This document shows positions 16,363 to 24,041 of a stretch of DNA of 64,000 bases, piece after piece. Under the pieces are notes generated by a model. That model was given only the letters and a program-made list of their open reading frames with translations, did no database searches and was not told the DNA's origin. The DNA comes from Nitrincola iocasae (lineage in GTDB: Bacteria; Pseudomonadota; Gammaproteobacteria; Pseudomonadales; Balneatricaceae): the NCBI RefSeq assembly GCF_008727795.1, contig NZ_CP044222.1:1736001-1800000 (forward strand), in the 5' to 3' direction. The translations under genes were made by a program, and so were the position numbers. Each line of letters begins with the position of its first letter. Within the stretch, counting starts at the first letter, position 1.

Positions 16363-17231
16363 AGCTTGCCTTCTCCGACAATAATGGCCTGCCCACCCAC
16401 CTGAACCAAACCTGGCTTAACATCCCCATTAGCGGCGGTGTAGATCACGCTAGGTCTTCCCATTTCTATACCCTGATGAATCTGACAGCGTAATGCGTCG
16501 GGCTGGTTAGCGGCCAGATAGCTGGTCAAGGCAGCGGCTGCGCTGCCGGTCGCAGGATCTTCGCAGATACTGGCATGCATACAGAACATGCGGCTGCGAA
16601 TCACGGTTCCGGTTTCGGTTCCGATGTCGTTTGGTTGTTCCATCACGTAAAGATATATTTGTTCAGCACTGCTGCTAGCGATAAACTCTGCCCAAATGGT
16701 TGCAGAGATGAGAGCGCCCTCCAGGGCCACCCTGTCCGCTAATTCGATCAGGTGGTAGGGCAGCCCGCAGGAAGCAATCACGGGCTTGCCAATCACCTGG
16801 TGTGTTTCGAGACCTAATAGCGCCGCCGCGCTGACCTGATCCAGATTACTGTCCATTACCTTGGCAGGCTGGGCGGTGGTAAAGGTTGCTCTTGTTTGTG
16901 CATAGCTCACCGCCAGTGCACCGATTGGCGGTTGTAGCACTAGAGTCTGCTCAGGGTTGACTAATTTCAATGCCGCCAACAAGTGTGCGGTACCTACTGT
17001 CGGGTGGCCTGCAAACGGCAACTCTCGGGTAGGGGTAAAAATCCGCATCGGGTAGTGGTTTGTGTTAGTGGCCGCACCTAAAAACACGGTTTCGGCCAGG
17101 TTAAGCTCATTGGCAAACGCTTGCATTGTACGGGTTGCTAGTCCATCGGCGTTTGGAAATACCGCCAGTGGATTGCCGGTAAAAGGGTGGTCGGTAAACA
17201 CATCCAGCAGGTAATATTCAGCGGTTTTCAT
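16347..17231 (-). CDS. PhzF-family isomerase-like protein
   Basis: The protein has 294 residues from the ATG at 17231, preceded by GAGG; the longer in-frame start at 17333 would run through the DUF1127 gene. PhzF landmarks are clear: DVFTDHPFTGNPLAVF, the catalytic glutamate in LNLAETVFL, FAGHPTVGTAHLL and CEDPATGSAAAAL. Family members are cofactor-free isomerases or epimerases; most are not involved in phenazine synthesis. It is downstream of and overlaps the DUF1127 gene, and both diverge from a MocR regulator that probably controls them. Confidence 0.88.
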   Translation of the reverse strand: MKTAEYYLLDVFTDHPFTGNPLAVFPNADGLATRTMQAFANELNLAETVFLGAATNTNHYPMRIFTPTRELPFAGHPTVGTAHLLAALKLVNPEQTLVLQPPIGALAVSYAQTRATFTTAQPAKVMDSNLDQVSAAALLGLETHQVIGKPVIASCGLPYHLIELADRVALEGALISATIWAEFIASSSAEQIYLYVMEQPNDIGTETGTVIRSRMFCMHASICEDPATGSAAAALTSYLAANQPDALRCQIHQGIEMGRPSVIYTAANGDVKPGLVQVGGQAIIVGEGKLYSAD

Positions 17232-17418
17232 ATGGTCCTCGTTTAAAGGGTGGCAGGTTCCAAAAGTGTTTTTGTCCTTCATGGTGCGCCTGTGAGCGAG
17301 TAATGCCGACATCCTTAAGTAGTCGGTCATCAAGCTTTCGTAACTGGCGGCGGCCGCGGTAGCATTGCCAGTAGTCGTGCAGTCGATGGCGCAGTCGGGT
17401 AACGCTGAAGTGTGACAT
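17218..17418 (-). CDS. DUF1127 small protein
   Basis: A basic 66-residue protein with the DUF1127 signature RRQLRKLDDRLLKDVGITRS in its middle. Such Arg-rich mini-proteins occur widely in proteobacteria, and some influence RNA turnover or metabolism in other species. The gene overlaps the start of the PhzF gene by 14 bp, so the two are probably co-translated. The shared upstream region with the MocR gene carries ATACAG repeats. Confidence 0.82.
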   Translation of the reverse strand: MSHFSVTRLRHRLHDYWQCYRGRRQLRKLDDRLLKDVGITRSQAHHEGQKHFWNLPPFKRGPYENR

Positions 17419-17469
17419 GATTTATCTCCTCATAGTTTGTCTAACCAGAGTACTCAGTGCTAGTATTTC

Positions 17470-17554
17470 AATACAGATATAGGTTTTATTATTTTTAAGA
17501 TACAGGTGAGAAGTTTTATGCTTCTGTATGGTTATTTATTTGTGTATCTGTATT
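17470..17554. promoter_or_regulatory. Candidate MocR operator: four ATACAG/CTGTAT boxes
   Basis: In the divergent spacer, AATACAGATA (17470-17479) and its exact complement TATCTGTATT (17545-17554) bracket a second pair, AGATACAG (17498-17505) and CTGTAT (17524-17529). The arrangement is two direct boxes followed by two inverted ones. MocR regulators usually bind paired direct or inverted sites between themselves and their target, so the adjacent MocR is the likely ligand. Confidence 0.55.
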
Positions 17555-17582
17555 GTTTGTTGGTTTGATTTGGGGAAGTGTT

Positions 17583-19022
17583 ATGACACGCTACGAAGAG
17601 GTTGCCACACTGTTACGGCAGCGTATTGAACATGATATTTACCATGTAGGTGATCGTTTGCCCTCTATCCGTGCAGTATGCCAAGAGATGGAGGTCAGCA
17701 TTTCGACGGCTCAGGAAGCCTATCGACAGTTGATGGATGCCGGGTTAATTGAGTCGCGCCCCAAATCTGGCTACTTCGTGCTACCTAGTCGAGTGCCTTC
17801 GGTGTTACCGTCGGTCTCACGCCCAGCACAGCGTCCCTTGGATGTTTCCCAATGGGATCAGGTGCTGGAACTTGTCGCAACCCAGCGTGATGACACTCGG
17901 CTGCTATTAGGATGTGGCGTACCCAATCTGACCTATGAAACCTTGCGGCCTTTGTCAAAAATCCTGGCGGGCTTACACCGCAGCAATAATCTCTACGGCT
18001 TTAATTACGATAAACTGAGCGGCAGTCCTGAGCTTCGCCAGCAGGTGGCGCGGTTAGCGGTTACGTCCGGCTGTTTGTTGCACCCGGATGACATTATGGT
18101 GACCACCGGTTGTCAGGAGGCACTGGCCATCTCGTTGCGCACGCTGACCCAGCCAGGTGATGTTGTCGCTGTGGATTCGCCCAGTTTTTACGGCACCATG
18201 CAGATTCTCAAGGCCAATGGCTTAAAAGCGCTGGAAATCCCCACCGACCCGCAAACCGGCATCAGCCTGGAAGCGTTGGAGCTGGCACTGGAACAGTGGC
18301 CAATTCGTGCGATACAGGTCACGCCAACTTACAACAACCCCTTGGGCTATACCATGCCTGAAGCGCGTAAGCGGGCGTTGTTTCAGCTCGCCCAGCGCTT
18401 CGATGTCGCCATAATCGAAGACGATATCTATGGTGATTTGGCCTTCAGTCTTCCTCGGCCGCGCACAGTGAAATCCTTCGATGACGATGGTCGGGTGATG
18501 TTGTGTAGCGGCTTTTCCAAAACAGTGGGGCCCGGGCTGCGGGTAGGGTGGCTGGCACCGGGTCGCTACCGAGATCAGGCACAGCATATGAAGTATGTTT
18601 CCACCGGTGCTTCGGCCACGCTGCCGCAACTGGCAGTAGCGGAGTTTGTAGCCAAGGGGCACTATGAGCGCCACCTGCGCTATGCTACCCGCCAGTATCA
18701 GCGTCAGCGTGACATTATGATCAGTTGGGTGCAGCGCTACTTCCCCAAGGGCGCGGGCATCAGCTACCCTCAGGGCAGCTTTTTATTATGGGTGGAACTG
18801 CCCGCTGCGGTGGATTGCGTGCGTCTTAACGAACGTTTAGCACAGCACGCCATCCATGTGGCACCAGGATCGCTGTTTTCAGCCTCAGGTAAGTATCGCC
18901 AATGCCTGCGCCTGAATTATGCCTTTACCCTGACGCCCACTATAGAAGCCGCCGTGCGCACTGTTGGTGAGCTTGCCACAGAAATGGTGCAAGAAGCGCA
19001 GCAGCATGCGGTGGTTGCCTGA
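17583..19022 (+). CDS. MocR-family PLP-dependent transcriptional regulator
   Basis: The protein has 479 residues from the ATG at 17583, after GGGGAAG. An N-terminal GntR winged helix (YHVGDRLPSIRAVCQEMEVS) is followed by an aspartate-aminotransferase-like domain with the PLP-pocket motifs TPTYNNPLGY, IEDDIYGDL and the Schiff-base lysine in CSGFSKTVGPGLRVGW. MocR proteins use PLP adducts as effector sensors. The divergent DUF1127-PhzF pair is the probable target. The gene's stop abuts the stop of eutC, leaving no room for a separate terminator. Confidence 0.9.
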   Translation: MTRYEEVATLLRQRIEHDIYHVGDRLPSIRAVCQEMEVSISTAQEAYRQLMDAGLIESRPKSGYFVLPSRVPSVLPSVSRPAQRPLDVSQWDQVLELVATQRDDTRLLLGCGVPNLTYETLRPLSKILAGLHRSNNLYGFNYDKLSGSPELRQQVARLAVTSGCLLHPDDIMVTTGCQEALAISLRTLTQPGDVVAVDSPSFYGTMQILKANGLKALEIPTDPQTGISLEALELALEQWPIRAIQVTPTYNNPLGYTMPEARKRALFQLAQRFDVAIIEDDIYGDLAFSLPRPRTVKSFDDDGRVMLCSGFSKTVGPGLRVGWLAPGRYRDQAQHMKYVSTGASATLPQLAVAEFVAKGHYERHLRYATRQYQRQRDIMISWVQRYFPKGAGISYPQGSFLLWVELPAAVDCVRLNERLAQHAIHVAPGSLFSASGKYRQCLRLNYAFTLTPTIEAAVRTVGELATEMVQEAQQHAVVA

Positions 19023-19859
19023 TTAACGCTTATCCGGTAACAGAAAGTTATTCCTCTGTTCGCCCAGTCCGGTTTGCTCCGAACGTACAGAAGTATCCTT
19101 GAGCTGCACCCCCGATAACTGACGCCGGTAGGATTCCAGCAGCAAGAACATCAGCTTGTCGGTGGCGTCATCATAGCTCAGTCCTGGTGGACGAATATTG
19201 GAGATACAGTTGCGCGCTGCATCGGTCAGACCGACTCTGGGGGCGTAGGTGTAGTAGATGCCCAGGCTGTCGGGTGAACTGAGGCCTGGTCGTTCACCGA
19301 TCAGCAGAATCACCGAGCGGGCTTTCAGCAGTTCACCCACTTCATCCCCCACAGCGACACGTCCCTGGCTGACCAGACAGACAGGTCCCGGTCTTAAGCC
19401 CTCTGCATTCAGGGCGGCTCCCAAGCGGCGTACCATGGGGACCGCATGGGAGGCTACAGCGGTGGAGGACAGACCGTCAGCGATCACGATCAGAGTATCG
19501 GGTGGGGTGATCTGAGTCGCTTGTTGCTGAAGGTAGCTGACTGAGGCAGGACTGAGGCGGCGCCCAAAATCAGGGCGTTGCAGGTATTCCTGACGATGAC
19601 TGACCCGACTGCTGAGGCGATAAACCTGAAAGCCGTCTGCTTCCAGCTGTTGTTGCAGGGCCTCTTCATCCAGGGGCAGGTGGACGGCATCCCGCGCTCT
19701 GGCATGGTCCAACTGAAAGGCCAGTTGTTCACGTGTAGGAAGGCTGACACCTGTGCGTCCCAATCCGATGCGTGCATCTGTATGCTGACGCAGTGATCGC
19801 CAGCTGTTGTGGGTGACGATAACGTCTGCTTTTGCATCTGTGTTGGCATCATCATTCAT
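19023..19859 (-). CDS. eutC: Ethanolamine ammonia-lyase small subunit
   Basis: The protein has 278 residues. With EutB it forms the adenosylcobalamin-dependent lyase that converts ethanolamine to acetaldehyde and ammonia. Family segments include RIGLGRTGVSLPT near the N-terminus, LIVIADGLSS and ERPGLSSPDSLGIYYTYAPR. Its ATG overlaps the eutB stop (ATGA), so subunits are made in a coupled way. No eut microcompartment genes are present, so this is the short catabolic eutBC form found in pseudomonads and marine bacteria. Confidence 0.95.
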   Translation of the reverse strand: MNDDANTDAKADVIVTHNSWRSLRQHTDARIGLGRTGVSLPTREQLAFQLDHARARDAVHLPLDEEALQQQLEADGFQVYRLSSRVSHRQEYLQRPDFGRRLSPASVSYLQQQATQITPPDTLIVIADGLSSTAVASHAVPMVRRLGAALNAEGLRPGPVCLVSQGRVAVGDEVGELLKARSVILLIGERPGLSSPDSLGIYYTYAPRVGLTDAARNCISNIRPPGLSYDDATDKLMFLLLESYRRQLSGVQLKDTSVRSEQTGLGEQRNNFLLPDKR

Positions 19860-21253
19860 CAGTGCTTGCCTCCTGTCAGGCGCAGATCAGCAAACGCGCC
19901 GGGTAACTGACTGCCGGTGCTGAGTCGCCCTTTCACATCAAAAATGCCCTGACGTTGCAGCCAGGCTTCAAACTCCGGTGCAGGCCTTTTACCCAGTACC
20001 TGGCGAATATAAAGCGCATCGTGGAAAGAGGTGGTCTGGTAGTTCAGCATAATATCATCCGATCCTGGAATGCCCATGATGAAGTTGATACCGGCCACAC
20101 CCAGTTGGGTCAGCAGCATGTCCATATCATCCTGATCCGCTTCGGCATGGTTGGTGTAACAGATATCGCAGCCCATGGGCACACCTAGCAGTTTGGCACA
20201 GAAGTGATCTTCAAGACCGGCACGGATGATCTGTTTGCCATCATAGAGATACTCAGGGCCAATAAAGCCAACCACTGTATTGACCAGTAATGGATCAAAA
20301 TGCCGTGCCACGGCATAGGCTCTGGTTTCACAGGTCTGCTGATCCACGCCATGATGGGCGTTGGCCGATAAGGCGCTGCCCTGGCCTGTCTCGAAATACA
20401 TCAGGTTATTACCCAGCGTGCCGCGTTGCAACGATCGGCCCACTTCCAGGGCTTCTCCCAGCAGTGCCAGGTTAATACCAAAACTTGTGTTGGCCGCTTC
20501 GGTGCCGGCGATAGATTGAAAGATCAGATCGACAGGCACGCCCTGGTGTATTGCTTCTATTTGCGTGGTTACGTGACTTAGAATGCAGAATTGGGTGGGA
20601 ATCTCATAACGCTGAATGACCTCATCCAGCATCTGCATCAGCGTGGTCACGGCCTGATAGTTATCGGTGGCCGGGTTGATGCCAATCACTGCATCTCCAC
20701 TGCCGTAAAGCAGGCCATCCAGTACACTGGCAGCGATGCCAGCCGGATCATCCGTCGGGTGGTTGGGTTGTAACCGGGTGGCTAAGTGCCCCTGCAGGCC
20801 AAGCGTATTACGAAAGCGGGTGATGACTTCACACTTCGCCGCGACACTGATCAGATCCTGAATACGCATGATCTTGCTGACGGCGGCGACCATCTCTGGG
20901 GTCAAACCCGGTGCCAGTGCCTGTAAGGTCAGGGTATCGGCCTGCTCGGACAGTAGCCAGTCACGAAAGTCCCCAACCGTCAGGTGTGCCACGGGCGCAA
21001 AGGCCAGTGTGTCGTGGGTGTCCAGAATCAGCCGGGTGACCTCATCGGTTTCATAGGGAATCAATGCCTCGTTCAGAAAGGTCTTTAGCGGCACATCAGC
21101 CAACAGCATTTGCGCAGCGATGCGCTCCTGTGCGTCCTGAGCCGCCAAGCCTGCCAGACAATCCCCCGAGCGCAGCGGCGTAGCACGTGCCATCAAGGTT
21201 TTCAGATCCTGAAACTGATAGCGCTGTTCACCCAATACACATTGATAAGCCAT
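19859..21253 (-). CDS. eutB: Ethanolamine ammonia-lyase large subunit
   Basis: The protein has 464 residues, the usual length of the B12-binding catalytic subunit. Recognisable stretches include VAAVSKIMRIQDLI, LQPNHPTDDPAGI, YGSGDAVIGINPATD, YFETGQGSALSANAHHG and NHAEADQDDMD, which contribute to the ethanolamine and cobalamin sites. AGGAG lies nine bases before the ATG. A good sigma-54 promoter sits about 60 bp upstream. In Pseudomonas aeruginosa eutBC is controlled by RpoN and the activator EatR; a similar circuit is inferred here, though no activator gene is in the window. Confidence 0.95.
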   Translation of the reverse strand: MAYQCVLGEQRYQFQDLKTLMARATPLRSGDCLAGLAAQDAQERIAAQMLLADVPLKTFLNEALIPYETDEVTRLILDTHDTLAFAPVAHLTVGDFRDWLLSEQADTLTLQALAPGLTPEMVAAVSKIMRIQDLISVAAKCEVITRFRNTLGLQGHLATRLQPNHPTDDPAGIAASVLDGLLYGSGDAVIGINPATDNYQAVTTLMQMLDEVIQRYEIPTQFCILSHVTTQIEAIHQGVPVDLIFQSIAGTEAANTSFGINLALLGEALEVGRSLQRGTLGNNLMYFETGQGSALSANAHHGVDQQTCETRAYAVARHFDPLLVNTVVGFIGPEYLYDGKQIIRAGLEDHFCAKLLGVPMGCDICYTNHAEADQDDMDMLLTQLGVAGINFIMGIPGSDDIMLNYQTTSFHDALYIRQVLGKRPAPEFEAWLQRQGIFDVKGRLSTGSQLPGAFADLRLTGGKH

Positions 21254-21314
21254 GCATTCTATCTCCTGGCAGCCAGTAAGTGGTGTATTACTCTATTCTT
21301 TGCTTAAAAACACT

Positions 21315-21330
21315 AGCAGAAAATGTGCCA
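21315..21330 (-). promoter_or_regulatory. Sigma-54 promoter for eutBC
   Basis: The minus-strand sequence TGGCACATTTTCTGCT carries the invariant GG and GC of RpoN promoters with correct spacing and a full TGGCAC box. The predicted start near 21304 leaves about 50 nt of leader before eutB. It shares the CTGCT -12 form with the other sigma-54 site in this window. Confidence 0.72.
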
Positions 21331-21424
21331 AGTGATGTGAATAGTAATCAGGCTATCATGATTTGACTCATACTGGCGTGCTCACCCGAATCGGCGCGTA
21401 ATGGGATATGGATTTAGGTAATGT

Positions 21425-21742
21425 CTAGGCGGCCACCAAGGACCGTGCATGTTTCAGTTTGTCTGCCAAAACTTCACTGTGTTGAGCCAGCCACATATCA
21501 TTAATGAGCTGCAGGTTAAGCCAAAACTCAGGTGTGGTCCCCAAGACCTTCGCCAGCAAAAAGGCCGTTTCTGCCGTTACACCACGCCGACCACCGCACA
21601 GCTCATTAACGGTCTTCCTGCCAACGCCCATCGCTTTTGCCAGTTCGCCCTGGGTGATGCCCAGAGGTTCAAGAAACTCTTCTTTGAGCATTATGCCTAC
21701 GCTTGTAGGTTGATGAGCAGGTATTTTTAGTGCTTCAACCAT
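21425..21742 (-). CDS. higA: HigA-family antitoxin (orphan)
   Basis: The protein has 105 residues with a Cro/C1-type helix-turn-helix (ITQGELAKAMGVGRKTVNEL) and the family tail TAETAFLLAKVLGTTPEFWLNLQ. HigA neutralises the HigB mRNA interferase and represses its own promoter. GAGG precedes the ATG at 21742. The upstream toxin gene is reduced to about 31 codons, so this antitoxin has no intact partner here and may survive as a stand-alone repressor or as protection against related toxins. Confidence 0.88.
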   Translation of the reverse strand: MVEALKIPAHQPTSVGIMLKEEFLEPLGITQGELAKAMGVGRKTVNELCGGRRGVTAETAFLLAKVLGTTPEFWLNLQLINDMWLAQHSEVLADKLKHARSLVAA

Positions 21743-21830
21743 AATGCCACCTCTTACTTAGTACGTTGGGTGACTTGTTACCACGAAAGTAATAGTCATC
21801 CAGCCATTGGTCACGGAAGCTGTTAATCAT
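21735..21830 (-). pseudogene. Truncated higB toxin remnant
   Basis: Just before higA, an ATG at 21830 opens MINSFRDQWLDDYYFRGNKS, which resembles the N-terminus of HigB toxins (MIKSFRHKGL...FF..G). The frame then departs and stops at 21735-21737, after only 31 codons compared with about 92 in a working toxin. The stop overlaps the higA start, as in intact modules, so an internal deletion of most of higB is the simplest reading. Confidence 0.6.
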
Positions 21831-21844
21831 TGTAAATAGTATCC

Positions 21845-21856
21845 TGTATCGATACA
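21845..21856. promoter_or_regulatory. Candidate HigA operator
   Basis: A perfect 12-bp palindrome TGTATCGATACA lies 15 bp upstream of the higB remnant start, next to a possible -10 (TACTAT on the minus strand). HigA-type antitoxins bind such short palindromes over their own promoter, so this is probably the autoregulatory site. Confidence 0.5.
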
Positions 21857-21981
21857 TGTTACAAATAATTTTAGAACGAAGGTGGGAATCAATAATTCCT
21901 TTTAATAGCCATTTGTCCGTTTTAGTGTTTTATCATCATACGTCGATATGCAATCCTTTTTAAGTCTTGGTGTGAATCAAC

Positions 21982-22947
21982 TCACTCCGCATCGAAGGTA
22001 GATAAGTCCTTTAACAACTGATCTGTTTCATGGCAGACATAGGCCGGGTCCAGGCAGTTTTCCAACTGAATATCGGCAAATTGCAGAAAGCGCCGTGCGG
22101 CATGGGGCAGGCGACGGTCGCGGCGCACGATAAAGTGCCAGTGGCTTTCCAGCGAGAAACCGGGGACCGACAGTTCAACCAGTCCGGCAGCACCTGGAGG
22201 AATTACATGCCGCGAGATCACCGCGATTCCCATGCCTGCGGCAACACCGACGCGTATGGCTTCGTTGCTGGCCATCTGCAGGCTGCGGTTTAGTTGCAAC
22301 CCCTGAGTTTGCAGCCAGCCATCAAACAGCATGCGGGTGGCTGAACCTGGCTCTCGCAGTAAGAATCGCTCCTTCAACAGATCTGTCATTCTTAGATTCG
22401 GCTGCTGCGCCAGTGGATGATCAGCGGCCACGATGATCACCAGTGGATTGCGCAGAAAACGTGCCGCTGCGGCATGGTCCAGTGCCGGTGGGTGACTGAA
22501 GATATAAATATCATCCAGTTGCTGATTAAAGCGTTGCAGTACCTGCTCACGGTTACCTATCTCCAGGGTGAGATCAACCTCCGGGAAGGTTTTACTGTAA
22601 GGGCCTAACAAGCGCGGTAAAACATACTGGGCGGTATTGACCATGGCTATACTGAAGCGTCCGTATTGCCCGGCTTGAACACTGTGCAACTGATCTTGTA
22701 GGTCGTCAAAGCGACCGAGCATATCCAGTGCGGCGGCGTAGACTATCTGCCCTGTGTCGGTCAGTTGGATTCCCTGGCGGTGCATGATTAGCAGGGGTTC
22801 TCCCACGGCTTCACTCAAGCGCTTCAGTTGCAGCGAAACTGTTGGTTGCGTTAAGTGCAGCTGGCGAGCGGCCTCGCTGAGGCTGCCAGTCTTGATTACA
22901 CAGCTAAACACTTCCAACAAGCGAAATGTAAGGTGGCGTAGTTTCAT
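21982..22947 (-). CDS. LysR-family regulator, CbbR/CmpR-like
   Basis: The protein has 321 residues. The N-terminal LysR helix-turn-helix (SLSEAARQLHLTQPTVSLQL) is followed by an effector domain with FLLREPGSATRMLFDGWL and SNEAIRVGVAAGMGIAVIS, patterns shared with the carbon-assimilation regulators CbbR, CmpR and YeiE. It diverges from an SbtA-type transporter across a 28-bp palindrome placed 17 bp before its start. It therefore probably autoregulates and controls the transporter in response to a carbon or ion signal. Confidence 0.88.
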   Translation of the reverse strand: MKLRHLTFRLLEVFSCVIKTGSLSEAARQLHLTQPTVSLQLKRLSEAVGEPLLIMHRQGIQLTDTGQIVYAAALDMLGRFDDLQDQLHSVQAGQYGRFSIAMVNTAQYVLPRLLGPYSKTFPEVDLTLEIGNREQVLQRFNQQLDDIYIFSHPPALDHAAAARFLRNPLVIIVAADHPLAQQPNLRMTDLLKERFLLREPGSATRMLFDGWLQTQGLQLNRSLQMASNEAIRVGVAAGMGIAVISRHVIPPGAAGLVELSVPGFSLESHWHFIVRRDRRLPHAARRFLQFADIQLENCLDPAYVCHETDQLLKDLSTFDAE

Positions 22948-22963
22948 AATAGTTTCATCTCAG

Positions 22964-22991
22964 TACAGTATAGATAATTATCTATACTGTA
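22964..22991. promoter_or_regulatory. 28-bp perfect palindrome, candidate LysR operator
   Basis: The half-site TACAGTATAGATAA is followed directly by its exact complement, giving 28 bp with no mismatch. LysR regulators bind imperfect T-N11-A dyads; this one is unusually perfect and AT-rich. It lies between the divergent LysR and SbtA-like genes, close to the LysR start, and could fold as a cruciform. Confidence 0.65.
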
Positions 22992-23069
22992 TGTGTAATA
23001 AGTTAATTAGTCTAAATGTTTATATCAGGGCAAAATGCGTCGACTTTCATTTGACGGAGTAAGATCGCA

Positions 23070-24011
23070 ATGCCAGATATCGTGGTGATGTTTTTTCTGC
23101 TGGGGCTGGTGGCGGGCCTGGTGCGTTCGGATCTCAGTGTTCCCAAGGCGGCCTATGACCTGCTAAGCCTGATGTTGATGCTGACCATTGGCTTGAAAGG
23201 TGGTTTTGCCCTCTATGGGCAACTGCGCCTGTCATTGATTCCTGAATTACTCGGGGTTGCACTGATCGGTGCGTTGATTCCTTTGTTGCTGATGCCGCTG
23301 CTTCGCCGTGTGGTTAAGCTGTCACTCGCTGACAGTGCCAGTCTGGCGGCACACTATGGTTCCGTGAGTGCGGGTACTTTCGCTGTGGCCCTGGCCTATA
23401 CACAAACACAGCAACTGGTTGTGGGCTCAGAGGTCACCTTGTATCTGGTGATGCTGGAATTGCCGGCCATTATTGTGGCGTTGTTACTCTACCGCCGAGC
23501 GGTACCTGTCACGGGGTCAAGCCTCTCCGGGCTTTGGCATGAAGCGCTGACGAATCGGGGTGTTATTTTGCTGGTGGGTGGCGTGATCATTGGTGTTGTG
23601 TATGGTCCGGAGCAGGGTGCCAATGTTACCGGCTTACTGACGGGCGCATTCCATGTGGTGTTGGCACTATTTCTGCTGGATATGGGGCTGACCGCCGCCA
23701 CAACACTCAGGCCTTTCCCGCGGGCACAGTGGCGGGTGCTGGTGTTTGCTCTGGTAGCACCACCGATACTGGCTATGACAGGCTTGCTTATGGGGATCTG
23801 GTTGGAGTTGCCGGTTGGATCGGTGGTGATTCTGGCCAGTATGACCGCCAGTGCTTCCTATATTGCGGCACCGGCGGCTATCCGTAATGCCATTCCCGAT
23901 GCCAATATAGGTTTGGCAATGCTGGCTGCGCTGGGGCTGACATTTCCGCTCAATGTGATTATCGGTATTCCGTTGTATCATCACTGGCTGATCGCGCTAC
24001 AATCACTGTAA
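23070..24011 (+). CDS. SbtA-type sodium-dependent bicarbonate transporter family protein
   Basis: The protein has 313 residues with about ten hydrophobic segments. It matches the SBT family by its SVPKAAYDLLSLMLMLTIGL opening, KGGFAL, the AHYGSVSAGTFAVA stretch and SASYIAAPAAIRNAIPDANI near the end. Cyanobacterial SbtA imports bicarbonate with sodium. In heterotrophs substrate and role are less certain, though a bicarbonate supply function is plausible. It is controlled divergently by a CbbR/CmpR-like LysR protein, which supports a link to inorganic carbon. GGAG precedes the ATG. Confidence 0.82.
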   Translation: MPDIVVMFFLLGLVAGLVRSDLSVPKAAYDLLSLMLMLTIGLKGGFALYGQLRLSLIPELLGVALIGALIPLLLMPLLRRVVKLSLADSASLAAHYGSVSAGTFAVALAYTQTQQLVVGSEVTLYLVMLELPAIIVALLLYRRAVPVTGSSLSGLWHEALTNRGVILLVGGVIIGVVYGPEQGANVTGLLTGAFHVVLALFLLDMGLTAATTLRPFPRAQWRVLVFALVAPPILAMTGLLMGIWLELPVGSVVILASMTASASYIAAPAAIRNAIPDANIGLAMLAALGLTFPLNVIIGIPLYHHWLIALQSL

Positions 24012-24041
24012 TCCAGCACAGCCAGTATTGACAGGAAACCC

